DNA of 64,000 bases from Mucilaginibacter sabulilitoris (GCF_034262375.1 NZ_CP139558.1:124001-188000); one strand, 5' to 3'. Positions 52,827 to 62,521 are shown, counted from the first letter of the stretch. Notes: a model not told the origin generated them from the sequence alone. Program-made: numbers and translations.

Positions 52827-53705
52827 ATGAGTACCCTTTGGCAAAATATTCAATATAAAATGCTTCGGTCAGGCAATAAGTTAAATTTGCTTATTGGCAT
52901 TAACGTTGCTGTTTTTTTGATCATTAATGTTTCGGCTGTTATTGAACACCTTTTAACCAGCTTTAACCAGCCCAGCATGATTGCCTATTATGCTAATGAA
53001 TATTTTGCCACCACTGCCTATCTGCCTAAATTACTTACCCGCTTCTGGACGCCGTTCACCTACATGTTTATGCATGAAGGAATTTTACATATCCTGTTCA
53101 ATATGTTGTGGCTTTACTGGATGGGACGGATATTTGAAGAATACCTGGGCAATAAACGTACGGTAGGCCTGTATATTATGGGCGGCCTTGCAGGGGCTTT
53201 CTTTTATATTACCTGTTTTAATATTTTCCCGGCGTTTACGCACAACCCTGCATTGCAGGCAGTTCCTGCGGTAGGCGCTTCGGCCAGTGTTATGGCAATT
53301 ATGGTTGCAACAGCTACCCTATTGCCTAATTATACCATATCGTTATTGCTATTTGGGCCGGTGAAATTAAAATGGCTGGTAGGTGTCACCTTAATTATCG
53401 ACTTTTTATTAATTGTGGGCAGCAACCCGGGCGGCGAAATTGCTCACCTGGGCGGCGCTTTATTTGGTTTCATCTACATTAAGCAACTTCAAAAAGGACA
53501 CGACTGGGTAACCGGCATCGGCAACATATTCAAATCAAGGCCCAAATTAAAAGTAGTTGCCAAAAACACAGGTAAAAACAACGCTGAGTACCCCCGACAA
53601 GAAGAGATTGACCGCATTTTGGATAAAATATCGCAATCCGGCTATGATAGCCTGAACAAGCAGGAAAAAGAAATTTTATTTCGCGCGAGCAATAATGAGA
53701 GCTAA
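52827..53705 (+). CDS. Rhomboid-family protein (2)
   Basis: The 292-residue product has HEGILHILFNMLWLYWMG (83-100), the GASAS active-site motif with Ser152, and EIAHLGG with His207, then a long soluble tail (from about 230) that ends NKQEKEILFRASNN. This HExxKxEKxxLxxAS-type end resembles the C-terminal extension of GlpG-like DUF6576 proteins. It overlaps the next gene by 11 bases. Confidence 0.9.
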   Translation: MSTLWQNIQYKMLRSGNKLNLLIGINVAVFLIINVSAVIEHLLTSFNQPSMIAYYANEYFATTAYLPKLLTRFWTPFTYMFMHEGILHILFNMLWLYWMGRIFEEYLGNKRTVGLYIMGGLAGAFFYITCFNIFPAFTHNPALQAVPAVGASASVMAIMVATATLLPNYTISLLLFGPVKLKWLVGVTLIIDFLLIVGSNPGGEIAHLGGALFGFIYIKQLQKGHDWVTGIGNIFKSRPKLKVVAKNTGKNNAEYPRQEEIDRILDKISQSGYDSLNKQEKEILFRASNNES

Positions 53706-54810
53706 ACGAAAACAAAGCTTTATTGGTAAAATACTATTATGGATAAACCTGTTGCTTTGTTTCGCCCTCCTGTTAAGCTATTTAGCTCCTCAAATTAACC
53801 CCTCAAAGGTATGGATACTGGCCTTTTTCGGCCTGGCCTATCCATTACTGCTGATACTCAATCTCATGATGATGGTTTATTGGCTGCTACGCAGAAGGTG
53901 GCAGTTCGCCCTTTCCTTTATCACCATTTTAGCCGGTTATAATACTTTGCTAAATAATATAGGTTTCAGGTTTTCCGGGGCCGAAGCAGCAAAACCAGCT
54001 GTTGAAAACGCCATAAGGGTAATAACCTATAATGTACATAATTTTAAGCGCTATGGTTCTAACAATGATGCATCAACCAAACATCAGATTTTAACCATGC
54101 TTAGCCAGCAACAGCCCGATATTATCGGTTTCCAGGAGTTTTATACCAAAAATAAAGGACAATATGAAATGCGCGACTCCATTATAAAAATTATGGGTGC
54201 TGATAATTTTTATTTTGAGCCTTTTAATTTTAACAGTAGCGAAGCTATAGGCATGGCCATATTTTCCAGGTTCCCGATAGTAGGTAAGGGCATGATCCAT
54301 TTTTCTGCTTCCAAATCCGAGAATCAGTGCCTGTATGTGGACGTAAAGAAGGGCCAAAAAACCTTTCGCCTGTACAGCGTGCACCTGCAATCTATCCGTT
54401 TTGACCCAGAAGATTATAAATACCTCGACAGTGTTTCAAAAAAAGGCAAAACGGATATACAATCAACCAAAAGGCTGGGTGGTAAGTTAAAAACCGCTTT
54501 CATTAAAAGGAGTGAGCAGGTATTTAAAGTAAAGGAACATGCCGCCAAATGCCCTTACCCCTACCTGATCACCGGCGACTTTAATGATACTCCTGCCTCA
54601 TTCGCCGTTAATCAAATGGCCAGGGGCTTAAAAAACACGTTCCGCGAAAAAGGATCGGGATTTGGCCGCACTTATAATGGCGACTTCCCCAATTACCAGA
54701 TTGATTATATTATGGCAAGCCCGCAATTTGACGTGCTTACCTATAAGATCATTGAAAAAAAACTGTCAGACCACTTCCCCCTGCGCAGCGATGTAGTGCT
54801 TGCCAATTAA
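53695..54810 (+). CDS. Membrane-anchored endonuclease/exonuclease/phosphatase (EEP) family protein
   Basis: Two or three membrane helices (about 13-32, 40-62, 70-84) precede an EEP domain with VITYNVHNFKRYG, IIGFQEFYTK (the catalytic Glu), YSVHLQSIRFD, ITGDFNDTPAS and LSDHFPLRSDVVL at the end. The order of motifs matches the DNase I/sphingomyelinase superfamily; the substrate could be nucleic acid or a phospholipid and is not resolved. It starts inside the rhomboid gene, so the two are coupled. Confidence 0.87.
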   Translation: MRAKRKQSFIGKILLWINLLLCFALLLSYLAPQINPSKVWILAFFGLAYPLLLILNLMMMVYWLLRRRWQFALSFITILAGYNTLLNNIGFRFSGAEAAKPAVENAIRVITYNVHNFKRYGSNNDASTKHQILTMLSQQQPDIIGFQEFYTKNKGQYEMRDSIIKIMGADNFYFEPFNFNSSEAIGMAIFSRFPIVGKGMIHFSASKSENQCLYVDVKKGQKTFRLYSVHLQSIRFDPEDYKYLDSVSKKGKTDIQSTKRLGGKLKTAFIKRSEQVFKVKEHAAKCPYPYLITGDFNDTPASFAVNQMARGLKNTFREKGSGFGRTYNGDFPNYQIDYIMASPQFDVLTYKIIEKKLSDHFPLRSDVVLAN

Positions 54811-54903
54811 AGTCTCCGGCATTTTATCAAAACAAACTATCCGGATTATTTTTTTACTTTTCCAATACGCGCCGGCCAATATTTACCCTACACTACCATT
54901 AAC

Positions 54904-54929
54904 TTGAAATTGAAAAAATCGTAAGTTTG
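54904..54929 (+). promoter_or_regulatory. Candidate cysS promoter directly at the start codon
   Basis: TAAGTTTG (54922-54929) fits TAnnTTTG exactly and ends 5 bases before the cysS ATG. TTG at 54904-54906 is 15 bases upstream, shorter than the usual 17-23. If real, the message would start at or next to the ATG (leaderless). Confidence 0.4.
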
Positions 54930-54934
54930 CGCTC

Positions 54935-56398
54935 ATGGAACAAAATTTGTTTGTTTACAATACTTTAACTCGTAAAAAAGAAGAATTTAAACCGCTTAAC
55001 GCGCCGCATGTAGGCATGTACGTATGTGGCCCAACTGTTTACAGTGATGTGCATTTGGGCAATTGCCGCACTTATATATCATTCGACCTGATGTTCAGGT
55101 ATCTTACTCATATTGGTTACAAAGTACGCTACGTTAGAAACGTGACTGACGCCGGTCATCTGGAAGGCGATGGCGGAGATGAGGGAGAAGACAAAATATC
55201 AAAAAAAGCAAAATTAGCTCAATTGGAGCCAATGGAAATTGTACAGAAGTACACCGTTGGCTTTCACGAGGTAATGCAAATATTTAATACGCTGCCGCCA
55301 AGTATTGAACCAACCGCAACAGGCCATATTATTGAACAGATTGAACTGGTTAAGGTAATATTGGAAAAAGGCTTTGCCTATGAGGTTGACGGCACCGTTT
55401 ATTTTGACGTTGAAAAATACAACAGCACCAAAAACTATGGTATACTCAGCGGCCGTAATCTCGAAGATCTGTTAAATAATACCCGTACACTAGGTGGCCA
55501 GGAAGAGAAACACGGCAAGCTTGACTTTGCCTTGTGGATAAAGGCAAAACCCGAACACCTCATGAAGTGGCCTTCGCCCTGGGGTGTTGGCTTTCCGGGA
55601 TGGCACCTGGAATGCTCGGCCATGAGCCAGAAGTACCTGGGAAACCAGTTTGATATACATGGCGGCGGCATTGACCTGGTACCTACCCACCATACCAATG
55701 AAATTGCACAGCATGTAGCCTGCTGCGGTAAAAACCCGGCCAATTACTGGGTACATACCAATATGCTTACCGTGAATGGTCAAAAAATGTCGAAATCATT
55801 GGGGAACAGCTTTTTACCGCATGAACTTTTTACTGGTAATAACTCTATACTCAATAAGGGCTACAGCCCTATGACCGTTCGCTTTTTTATGCTGCAGGCC
55901 CATTATCGCAGTACCCTTGATTTTGGCAATGAAGCTATGGAAGCATCAGAAAAGGGCTTTAAACGCTTAATGAATGCATTTGCCCTGCTAAACGGCTTAA
56001 AAGCAAGTAACACTACCGAAGTAGAGATTGAGCCTTTAATGCAGCGCTGCTACGCGGCCATGAACGACGACTTTAACAGCCCGGTACTTATTGCCGAATT
56101 GTTTGAGGCATCGCGCATTATTAACTCAGTACACGATGGTAAAATGAAGATTGATGAGCCGAATTTGCAGTTGCTTAAAACGCTCATGAATACTTTTGTG
56201 CTTGACGTGCTGGGCCTAAAAGATGAACAGGCCGACAATGATGACCTGCCCAACATCCTGAACCTGATAGTTAACTTAAGGAGTGAGGCAAAAGCCAGTA
56301 AGGATTATGCCATGTCTGATAAAATACGTGATGGTTTAGCTCAAATAGGATTCCAGCTAAAAGACAGCAAAGAAGGCACTCACTGGAGTAAAGCGTAA
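54935..56398 (+). CDS. cysS: Cysteinyl-tRNA synthetase
   Basis: Charges tRNA-Cys with cysteine. The zinc-binding and class I motifs are intact: MYVCGPTVY with Cys31, the HIGH equivalent HLGN (40-43), WHLECSAM (Cys227), HHTNEIAQ (252-259) and KMSKS (284-288). The length of 487 residues is normal. It ends 3 bases before the convergent gene's stop. Confidence 0.96.
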   Translation: MEQNLFVYNTLTRKKEEFKPLNAPHVGMYVCGPTVYSDVHLGNCRTYISFDLMFRYLTHIGYKVRYVRNVTDAGHLEGDGGDEGEDKISKKAKLAQLEPMEIVQKYTVGFHEVMQIFNTLPPSIEPTATGHIIEQIELVKVILEKGFAYEVDGTVYFDVEKYNSTKNYGILSGRNLEDLLNNTRTLGGQEEKHGKLDFALWIKAKPEHLMKWPSPWGVGFPGWHLECSAMSQKYLGNQFDIHGGGIDLVPTHHTNEIAQHVACCGKNPANYWVHTNMLTVNGQKMSKSLGNSFLPHELFTGNNSILNKGYSPMTVRFFMLQAHYRSTLDFGNEAMEASEKGFKRLMNAFALLNGLKASNTTEVEIEPLMQRCYAAMNDDFNSPVLIAELFEASRIINSVHDGKMKIDEPNLQLLKTLMNTFVLDVLGLKDEQADNDDLPNILNLIVNLRSEAKASKDYAMSDKIRDGLAQIGFQLKDSKEGTHWSKA

Positions 56399-56401
56399 TT
56401 T

Positions 56402-57085
56402 TCAGAGTGAATTATAATAGCTAAACAGGTTGGCTAAAGCGGCATCGTTTTTATAATCTATCTTATTGCTTTGCATATAGCGTTTTAACTGGTCGGCCTT
56501 GTCACCCAGGGCTGCCAGTATGGTTTTCTGGCCGGGTTTAATCCGGGTGATCTGATTGTCTATAAATAGATAATACACATCCGACAAAACAAACGACCGG
56601 GTTGATGTTGCCGAATTAAAAGCCTTTTCGGTACGGATTATTTTTTTGTAATGCTTCAAGAGCTTCACTTTTCCATCGGCAATAACCTGGTAAAAAGAGG
56701 CCGGCGTTTGGCCGTCAACCGCGGGGTACCCGCTGTTAAATACGGGCATAAGTATGTTGCTTTCTTCAATGACCGAACTGGTAAAACTAAAGCCCTTTAC
56801 CTGGTCAACAAAAGCAAACGCAACCGAATCAGTTTTGCTATGAAATAAAAGTTCGTCTTTTATTAAGTCGTATTTAATTGGAAGGGTTGTAGTTTTCCCG
56901 TTAACAAAATCAACTTTCCCTTCGGCCCAGTTAGGGATCAGGTATGCACTGCCCTCCACCATCGTGTACGACTGCTCCATATAAGGCTTGCCCTGAACAT
57001 CGTTCAAAAACTTCACCTGCGCACTCACCTTAAAAGTGGCTGGCACAATAATTGCCAACAAACAGAAGATGTATTTATTCATCAT
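56402..57085 (-). CDS. Hypothetical secreted protein, about 228 aa
   Basis: The start at 57085 (MMNKYIFCLLAIIVPATFKV, then SAQ) gives a clean signal peptide; an upstream in-frame start would prefix it with a second hydrophobic stretch. The mature protein is mostly beta with RSFVLSDVYYLFIDNQITRI and a helical C-terminus (ADQLKRYMQSNKIDYKNDAA), resembling Bacteroidota proteins of unknown function. It is convergent with cysS. Confidence 0.6.
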   Translation of the reverse strand: MMNKYIFCLLAIIVPATFKVSAQVKFLNDVQGKPYMEQSYTMVEGSAYLIPNWAEGKVDFVNGKTTTLPIKYDLIKDELLFHSKTDSVAFAFVDQVKGFSFTSSVIEESNILMPVFNSGYPAVDGQTPASFYQVIADGKVKLLKHYKKIIRTEKAFNSATSTRSFVLSDVYYLFIDNQITRIKPGQKTILAALGDKADQLKRYMQSNKIDYKNDAALANLFSYYNSL

Positions 57086-57362
57086 ACGGTAATTTTTTAT
57101 AAATATGCAGATAATGAAATTTTCAATCAAAACATTATCATGTGTATAAAGTTAATTAGTTTTTAATTCACACTTTGACGATAAATAGCGTCTGGTATTG
57201 GTTTTTTGCATGATAAACTCTCCACATTTACAATTAAATATAATCATATCCGTTTCTGATAAAATATATATAACCGCAATACCGCAGGCCTACATGCCTA
57301 CGGCAACGGCTCAATCACATTCCTGACTTAAAATTTATTACTAAATTGCCCCAAAATCTAAC

Positions 57363-58232
57363 ATGACCATGAAGAAAATAATATTAGCTGCTACATTTAT
57401 TGGCTACAGTGTATTTGCCCTGGCGCAAACGAGCCCTGTTCAGGTAAATAAGGTAGTTAGTGCCGAAGAAGCTTTCAATAAATTAGTTGAACGTAAAGGC
57501 ATAAAAGATGGCTTTTTATCTGTTGCCGACCCCGAAGGGATAGTTTTTAAACCCAATGCGGTTAAAATAACTGACTTTTATAATAACATTGATAAACAAG
57601 CCGGCAAACTGAGCTGGCAGCCAAAATTCGGCCGTATTTCGGCTAATGGAGATCTTGCCTTTACCGCAGGGCCCTACATTTACAACAACGGCAAAAACGA
57701 TGATGATAAAGTATTTGGCGATTATGTTTCCATTTGGCGCGCCGACGTTGAAGGCAAACTGAAGCTGTTAATTGATCTGGGTATACAACACCCTGAGCCG
57801 GAGCAGGAAGAAATAACAGATTTTAAAGAACCTAAAGCTACCCGCACAGCACCCAGTAAAGATCCGTTCGCTGCCAAAAGTATTATTGTAAATACCGATA
57901 AGATATTTAACCACTCTTTAACCATATCGGCACTGGCCAGTTATAAAGAGTTCTTAAGCCCTGAGGCCCGTTATTATTTTCCGGGTTTTCATCCAATGAC
58001 CGGCCCTGATGTTATTATGAAGTTTATTAACAATCAGGCCATCACCATCTCTGCCGAAACTACAGACGGTGGTCGCGCTGCCAGTAATGACCTGGCATAT
58101 ACTTACGGCCACGCGCGCATTACAAAAGGCAATGTAGTAAGCAATTATAACTACGTGCGTATATGGGAGCTGGATAAAACAAAAAAATGGGATATTTTGC
58201 TGGAAGTTTTCTCGGCAGTTGAAAACGAATAA
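57363..58232 (+). CDS. Secreted NTF2-like (SnoaL/DUF4440-type) protein
   Basis: A signal peptide ends at ALAQ (residue 22); the start could also be the second ATG six bases in. Two cone-shaped NTF2-like units are suggested: one around EAFNKLVERKGIKDGFLSVA and GDLAFTAGPYIYNNGK, and a second around LSPEARYYFPGFHPMTGPD, SNDLAYTYGHARIT and NYVRIWELDKTKKWDILLEV. Such folds often bind small ligands or act as simple catalysts; none is predicted here. A strong terminator follows. Confidence 0.7.
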   Translation: MTMKKIILAATFIGYSVFALAQTSPVQVNKVVSAEEAFNKLVERKGIKDGFLSVADPEGIVFKPNAVKITDFYNNIDKQAGKLSWQPKFGRISANGDLAFTAGPYIYNNGKNDDDKVFGDYVSIWRADVEGKLKLLIDLGIQHPEPEQEEITDFKEPKATRTAPSKDPFAAKSIIVNTDKIFNHSLTISALASYKEFLSPEARYYFPGFHPMTGPDVIMKFINNQAITISAETTDGGRAASNDLAYTYGHARITKGNVVSNYNYVRIWELDKTKKWDILLEVFSAVENE

Positions 58233-58253
58233 GGGGGTTATACCCAAAACAAA

Positions 58254-58286
58254 AGGGAGATGTATTTGATACATCTCCCTTTTTTA
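58254..58286 (+). terminator. Terminator of the NTF2-like gene
   Basis: AGGGAGATGTA and TACATCTCCCT form a perfect 11-bp stem with a 5-base loop followed by TTTTTT, 21 bases after the stop codon. Confidence 0.85.
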
Positions 58287-58298
58287 ATATCAAATGTC

Positions 58299-58319
58299 AT
58301 CCTGAACTTGTTTCAGGAT
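58299..58319. repeat. Interspersed palindrome ATCCTGAACTTGTTTCAGGAT
   Basis: A short hairpin (ATCCTGAA/TTCAGGAT) within TGTCATCCTGAACTTGTTTC, a sequence seen as a dispersed intergenic repeat in many bacteria. It lies between the terminator and the convergent MoxR gene. Confidence 0.55.
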
Positions 58320-58390
58320 CTCTCGGGATGTTTAACCCCCTTGTTGTAAGCTGGGCACGTGGGATGCCGAAACCATGACCTTGTTATTAA

Positions 58391-59353
58391 TTAAAACAGC
58401 TGTTCAATAATATCTGCTGCCGACAGACCTTCGGCCTCGGCATGATAGCTCCGCACAATACGGTGGCTTAAAATAGGTTTGGCAATGGCCTGTACGTCTT
58501 CAATATCCGGCGAATATTTTCCATTGATAACAGCATGGCATTTAGCGCCTAAAATCAAAAACTGTGAAGCCCTTGGACCCGCTCCCCAAGTTAGCAAACG
58601 GTTAATCTGCGGTGTGGCAAACTCGCCGTTGGGACGGGTTTTAGATACCAGCTTTACTGCGTATTCCATCACATGATCCGTAACAGGGATATCTCTGACC
58701 AATTGTTGAAAATAAATGATCTGGCTGGCGTTTAATATTTTATTAACATCGGTTTGCAGAGTGCTCGTAGTGTTTTTAACCACCTGCAGTTCTTCCTGAA
58801 ACGATGGGTAGTTTAACGCAACGCTAAACATAAAGCGGTCAAGTTGGGCTTCGGGCAGCGGGTAAGTGCCTTCCTGTTCAATAGGGTTTTGCGTAGCCAG
58901 TACAAAAAATGGCTGAGCAAGTTTATGCGTAATGCCGGCAGCTGTAACCGCTTTTTCCTGCATGGCCTCTAAAAGGGCGGCCTGTGTTTTAGGCGGGGTG
59001 CGGTTAATTTCATCGGCCAGTATAATATTTGAGAATACAGGGCCGGGTATGAATTTAAAGTTCCTGTCTTCGCCCAGTATTTCAGACCCAATAATGTCTG
59101 ATGGCATCAGGTCAGGAGTAAACTGTATCCGTTTAAAATCAAGGTCGAGCACTTGGGCAATAGTTTGCACCAGTAAAGTTTTAGCCAAACCAGGTACCCC
59201 CACCAGCAGACAGTGACCATTGCTGAATATAGATACCAGCACAAATTTCACCACCTCATCCTGGCCTATTATAACCTTGCCTATTTCGGAGCGTATTTGC
59301 TGATATGCCTGCCTTAAAGCATCAGCAGCCTCCACATCAGAGCGGTGTTGCAT
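58391..59353 (-). CDS. MoxR-family AAA+ ATPase
   Basis: The 320-residue protein has Walker A in VGVPGLAKTLL (51-61), Walker B in IILADEINRTPPKTQAALLE (about 110-129), the sensor LATQNPIEQEGTYPLPEAQL and the arginine finger region near LDRFMFSVAL. MoxR ATPases act as chaperones for maturing extracytoplasmic complexes, often with VWA-domain proteins; none is adjacent in this window. It starts 6 bases from the end of the isomerase gene and is probably co-transcribed with it. Confidence 0.93.
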   Translation of the reverse strand: MQHRSDVEAADALRQAYQQIRSEIGKVIIGQDEVVKFVLVSIFSNGHCLLVGVPGLAKTLLVQTIAQVLDLDFKRIQFTPDLMPSDIIGSEILGEDRNFKFIPGPVFSNIILADEINRTPPKTQAALLEAMQEKAVTAAGITHKLAQPFFVLATQNPIEQEGTYPLPEAQLDRFMFSVALNYPSFQEELQVVKNTTSTLQTDVNKILNASQIIYFQQLVRDIPVTDHVMEYAVKLVSKTRPNGEFATPQINRLLTWGAGPRASQFLILGAKCHAVINGKYSPDIEDVQAIAKPILSHRIVRSYHAEAEGLSAADIIEQLF

Positions 59354-59359
59354 ATATTA

Positions 59360-60838
59360 TTATGGTTTAACTTGCGCGGTAGCAGTTGGTGTAGTGATCC
59401 ACTTTTGCAGTATGTCGCAAGTCTGGTACTCCTTGTCAATTTTAATAAATGTTTCTTTTCTGCGTTTATCAAACCACTGGTTTACCGTACGGTTAGTTTT
59501 ATCTTCAAAGGCATATTCCTTTAATTTTGGAAAATCCTGCTCCAGGTTGGCCTTATGCGCGTTTGTTGCCGATTTGAGGTACAAAATTTTATAGCTCTTT
59601 TTACCGGCAGCGTCAGTAAATACATCGGGTTTTGATATGCTGCCTATCTTCATGGTGTCAACAGTAAGCGCAACCCTAGGGTCAAGTTTATCGGTAGGGA
59701 TATAAGTTGAGCGGTTTTGAACGTTCTCGGCGTTCAGCATCATACCACCGTTATATTTAGTTTCCTTATCGTCCGAATAATAAGCGGCCGCGCTCGAAAA
59801 GTCAATTTTTTTGTTTGCCATCATCAGGGTATAAATACTGTCGGCTTTAGTTTTGGCCCTGTCCAAACTGGCCTGGGTTACCACAGGTGCTATCAGTATA
59901 TGCCGTACATGTACTTGTTCGCCCCGGCGCTCAATCACCTGCAAAAAGTGAAAACCAAAATCGGTTTCAAACACCGGCGATATTTCACCTGCCTTTAGTT
60001 TAAAGGCATTGGCCGTAAATTCCTTTACAAAGGTAGTACGGTCGGCAAAGCCCAGGTCACCGCCATCAGGCGCCGAACCGGGATCTTGGGAGTAAAGCCT
60101 GGCCAGTGTGCCAAAATCTTCTCCCTTTTTAACCCTTGCCCTCAGCTCTTCAGCCTTTTCCTTATACATTTGCTTTTCTTCCTTGTTCAGTTGCGGTTGA
60201 AAAACAATTTCACCTACTTCTACCTCTTTATTAAATGACGGCAGACTGTCTTTCGCTATTTTATCGAAATAGGTTTTAACATCCTGAGGGGTAACATTCA
60301 GTTTTTCGGTAATATGCTGCTGCATTTTCTGCGCAATCATTTGCTCTTTAATATCCGGGCGTATCTCGTCTTTATACTGAATAACCGAACGACCTAAAAA
60401 GCTTTCCAGTTTTTCCTGCCCGCCTGCTCTTTGGGTCATTTCGCGCATCCTGCGGTCAACGTTGGCATCAACTTCGTCGTCCTTTACATCAATACTATCA
60501 ATAATAGCCTGCTGGGCCAAAAGCTTTTGGGTTAATAATGATTGCAGTATCTGGCACTTAATTGACGGGTTTGGCTGGTTACCCTCAACCAGGTAACGGG
60601 CATATTGTGTTTCAATATCTGATTGTAAAATAGGGCTGTTACCAACAATGGCAGCTATTTTGTCGAGCATTTTTCTTGGGCCGGCAACAACGGCAGAATC
60701 AGCTTTCACAGGTGTTTTTCCTGCCGAATCAAGCCTGGCCGCGGTTTTAGCAGCCGCAGTAGTATCGGCCGCGGTTTGTGCCTTTGCAACCGATATGATT
60801 AAAATAAAACTTAAAATGACTATCCCTAACTTTCTCAT
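59360..60838 (-). CDS. SurA-like periplasmic peptidyl-prolyl isomerase
   Basis: The ATG at 60838 opens a clear signal peptide (MRKLGIVILSFILIISVAKA). A SurA_N-like helical part (LLTQKLLAQQAIIDSIDVKD and IQYKDEIRPDIKEQMIAQKM) is followed by two parvulin-type domains: EVGEIVFQPQL...FGTLARLYSQDPGSAPDGGDLGF and HVRHILIAPVVT...NGGMMLNAE. It probably folds outer-membrane proteins with Skp and BAM. At 492 residues it is normal for the family. The MoxR gene follows. Confidence 0.92.
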   Translation of the reverse strand: MRKLGIVILSFILIISVAKAQTAADTTAAAKTAARLDSAGKTPVKADSAVVAGPRKMLDKIAAIVGNSPILQSDIETQYARYLVEGNQPNPSIKCQILQSLLTQKLLAQQAIIDSIDVKDDEVDANVDRRMREMTQRAGGQEKLESFLGRSVIQYKDEIRPDIKEQMIAQKMQQHITEKLNVTPQDVKTYFDKIAKDSLPSFNKEVEVGEIVFQPQLNKEEKQMYKEKAEELRARVKKGEDFGTLARLYSQDPGSAPDGGDLGFADRTTFVKEFTANAFKLKAGEISPVFETDFGFHFLQVIERRGEQVHVRHILIAPVVTQASLDRAKTKADSIYTLMMANKKIDFSSAAAYYSDDKETKYNGGMMLNAENVQNRSTYIPTDKLDPRVALTVDTMKIGSISKPDVFTDAAGKKSYKILYLKSATNAHKANLEQDFPKLKEYAFEDKTNRTVNQWFDKRRKETFIKIDKEYQTCDILQKWITTPTATAQVKP

Positions 60839-61019
60839 GTAATGCACTTATACTCTAAATAATACGGATCAATAGTCCGTTAAAAAGTCCGAATTTCGGT
60901 AAAATTTATTAATTATAGTCGAACAAAAAATGTCAATTAAAATATAACCGCCTATAATTGTGCTAATATGGCTATAAAGCCTGAAACGGTTTAACTACTT
61001 TTGGTTAAAATTTGTTAAA

Positions 61020-61595
61020 GTGAAAGTTGAAAACCCCGTTGCCCTGCGCTTTATATTAGAGGATGAGCTTTATCTTTTAAGTAAGGATAAACCCCTGTAC
61101 GAGAAAAAAGCTATTACCGAACCCATAATTGCTGAACAAGCCCCTGAAATTCAAACACCACAGGTTGTTGCGCCTGTAATTGAAGAGCAGCAACCTGAAA
61201 TAAAAACGCAAGCCCTCTCTTTTAATTATCTGGGACAAAATTTAAAAAACTTTTTGATACTGGTTTATTACCCCGAACTGGAATTTATTGCCGACGCGCA
61301 CTTAACCGCCCTTCAAAATATACTAAAACGCAAGGAGTTTGAACTTAACGATGTAGCCATTGTAAACATAGCCAAACATAATCGGGTAACACTTGACGGC
61401 CTCACCGGCTTTTTTAAACCAACCAGACTGTTGCTGTTAGGACAACCGGCCATACCGCAAGGCCTTGCCCAGCTATCATTAAACAGCCCCAAAATTGTAA
61501 GCGGCTTTCCTGTCTTGTATAGCTTCAGTTTTGGCGAGATGATGGATAACGTTGATCATAAAAAAGCTTTTTGGGAACAAATGAAAACGTTATAA
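61020..61595 (+). CDS. Hypothetical protein, 191 aa (conserved-type)
   Basis: A GTG start is used; A-rich sequence precedes it. The first 65 residues are E/P/Q-rich (EQAPEIQTPQVVAPVIEEQQ), a linker-like stretch, and the rest an alpha/beta domain with FLILVYYPELEFIADAHLTA, KPTRLLLLGQPAIPQGLAQL and FSFGEMMDNVDHKKAFWEQM. It resembles a Bacteroidota family of unknown function that looks a little like DNA polymerase III psi subunits, but I cannot confirm this. It is 55 bases upstream of rdgB, so the two are probably co-transcribed. Confidence 0.6.
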   Translation: MKVENPVALRFILEDELYLLSKDKPLYEKKAITEPIIAEQAPEIQTPQVVAPVIEEQQPEIKTQALSFNYLGQNLKNFLILVYYPELEFIADAHLTALQNILKRKEFELNDVAIVNIAKHNRVTLDGLTGFFKPTRLLLLGQPAIPQGLAQLSLNSPKIVSGFPVLYSFSFGEMMDNVDHKKAFWEQMKTL

Positions 61596-61650
61596 CTGTC
61601 TTATCCAAAAAACCATTCGTTTTTTATCTTCAAATCCTTAATCCCTAAAA

Positions 61651-62235
61651 ATGCAGCAATTAGTTTTTGCAACCAATAACCGCCATAAACTCGAAGAAGT
61701 AGCCGCCAAGGTTGGCGATAAAATTCAGCTGTTAACACTTAATGATATTGGCTGCACTGATGATATTGAGGAAACAGGTACCACTTTTCATGAAAACGCT
61801 TCCATTAAAAGCCATTACATCTTTGAAAAATACAAGCTCAATTGCTTTGGCGACGACAGCGGTTTGGAGATAGATGCGCTAAATGGTGAGCCAGGCGTTT
61901 ATTCGGCTCGGTATGCAGGCGAGCACGGTAACCATGCGGCAAATATTAGCAAGGTGCTTCAGAATTTAACTGGCGAAACCAATCGTAAAGCCCGTTTCCG
62001 TACGGTTATATCATTAATTTGGAACGGCGAAGAGCATTTTTTTGATGGCACGATAGAGGGTACTATCCGCACAGGTACAGCCGGTACTGATGGTTTCGGG
62101 TACGACCCGATTTTTGAACCTACCGGTTACCCAATCACTTTTGCCGAAATGAGCATGGAACAAAAAAACAGCATAAGCCACCGGGCAAAGGCTATGGAAA
62201 AGCTAATCAGTTTCCTGAGTGCAATTGATGGCTAA
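61651..62235 (+). CDS. rdgB: XTP/dITP pyrophosphatase (RdgB/HAM1)
   Basis: Hydrolyses non-canonical purine nucleoside triphosphates (dITP, XTP) to the monophosphate, removing mutagenic nucleotides. Recognised by ATNNRHKLEEVAAKVGD (7-23), GDDSGLEIDALNGEPGVYSA, ARYAGEHGN, FDGTIEGTI and GFGYDPIFEP, and MSMEQKNSISHRAKAM near the end, all typical of the family. The length of 194 residues is usual. Confidence 0.95.
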   Translation: MQQLVFATNNRHKLEEVAAKVGDKIQLLTLNDIGCTDDIEETGTTFHENASIKSHYIFEKYKLNCFGDDSGLEIDALNGEPGVYSARYAGEHGNHAANISKVLQNLTGETNRKARFRTVISLIWNGEEHFFDGTIEGTIRTGTAGTDGFGYDPIFEPTGYPITFAEMSMEQKNSISHRAKAMEKLISFLSAIDG

Positions 62236-62312
62236 ACTAAACGAGTAGTTTTACTCTATTTGTGCGTAACATTCTTTTCACGGGCTCGTATAACAGGCAT
62301 TCACCTACAATC

Positions 62313-62468
62313 ATGAAAGCAGTAATAAATTTGAGCCGCGCCTTATTTTCAAGAAACACTAACCATCGCATTGCCAATAGCCTCACCAAAGTTAAAGAAG
62401 CCGACCAGGTAACAGAGAACATTCACAAACGGTTAAAGGAAATTCAAAAGAAACTCAAAAATAAATAA
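62313..62468 (+). CDS. Small basic protein, 51 aa
   Basis: A longer frame starts at 62262, but the ATG at 62313 (MKAVINLSRALFSRNTNHRI) is the better choice. The product is basic and helical (VTENIHKRLKEIQKKLKNK) with no signal. Family not recognised; it may be real but a short frame can be chance. Confidence 0.4.
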   Translation: MKAVINLSRALFSRNTNHRIANSLTKVKEADQVTENIHKRLKEIQKKLKNK

Positions 62469-62521
62469 GCGGTAATATTTGGCAGGGTTTATGCTCTTAT
62501 GCAATTAAAAATACCTCAGTC

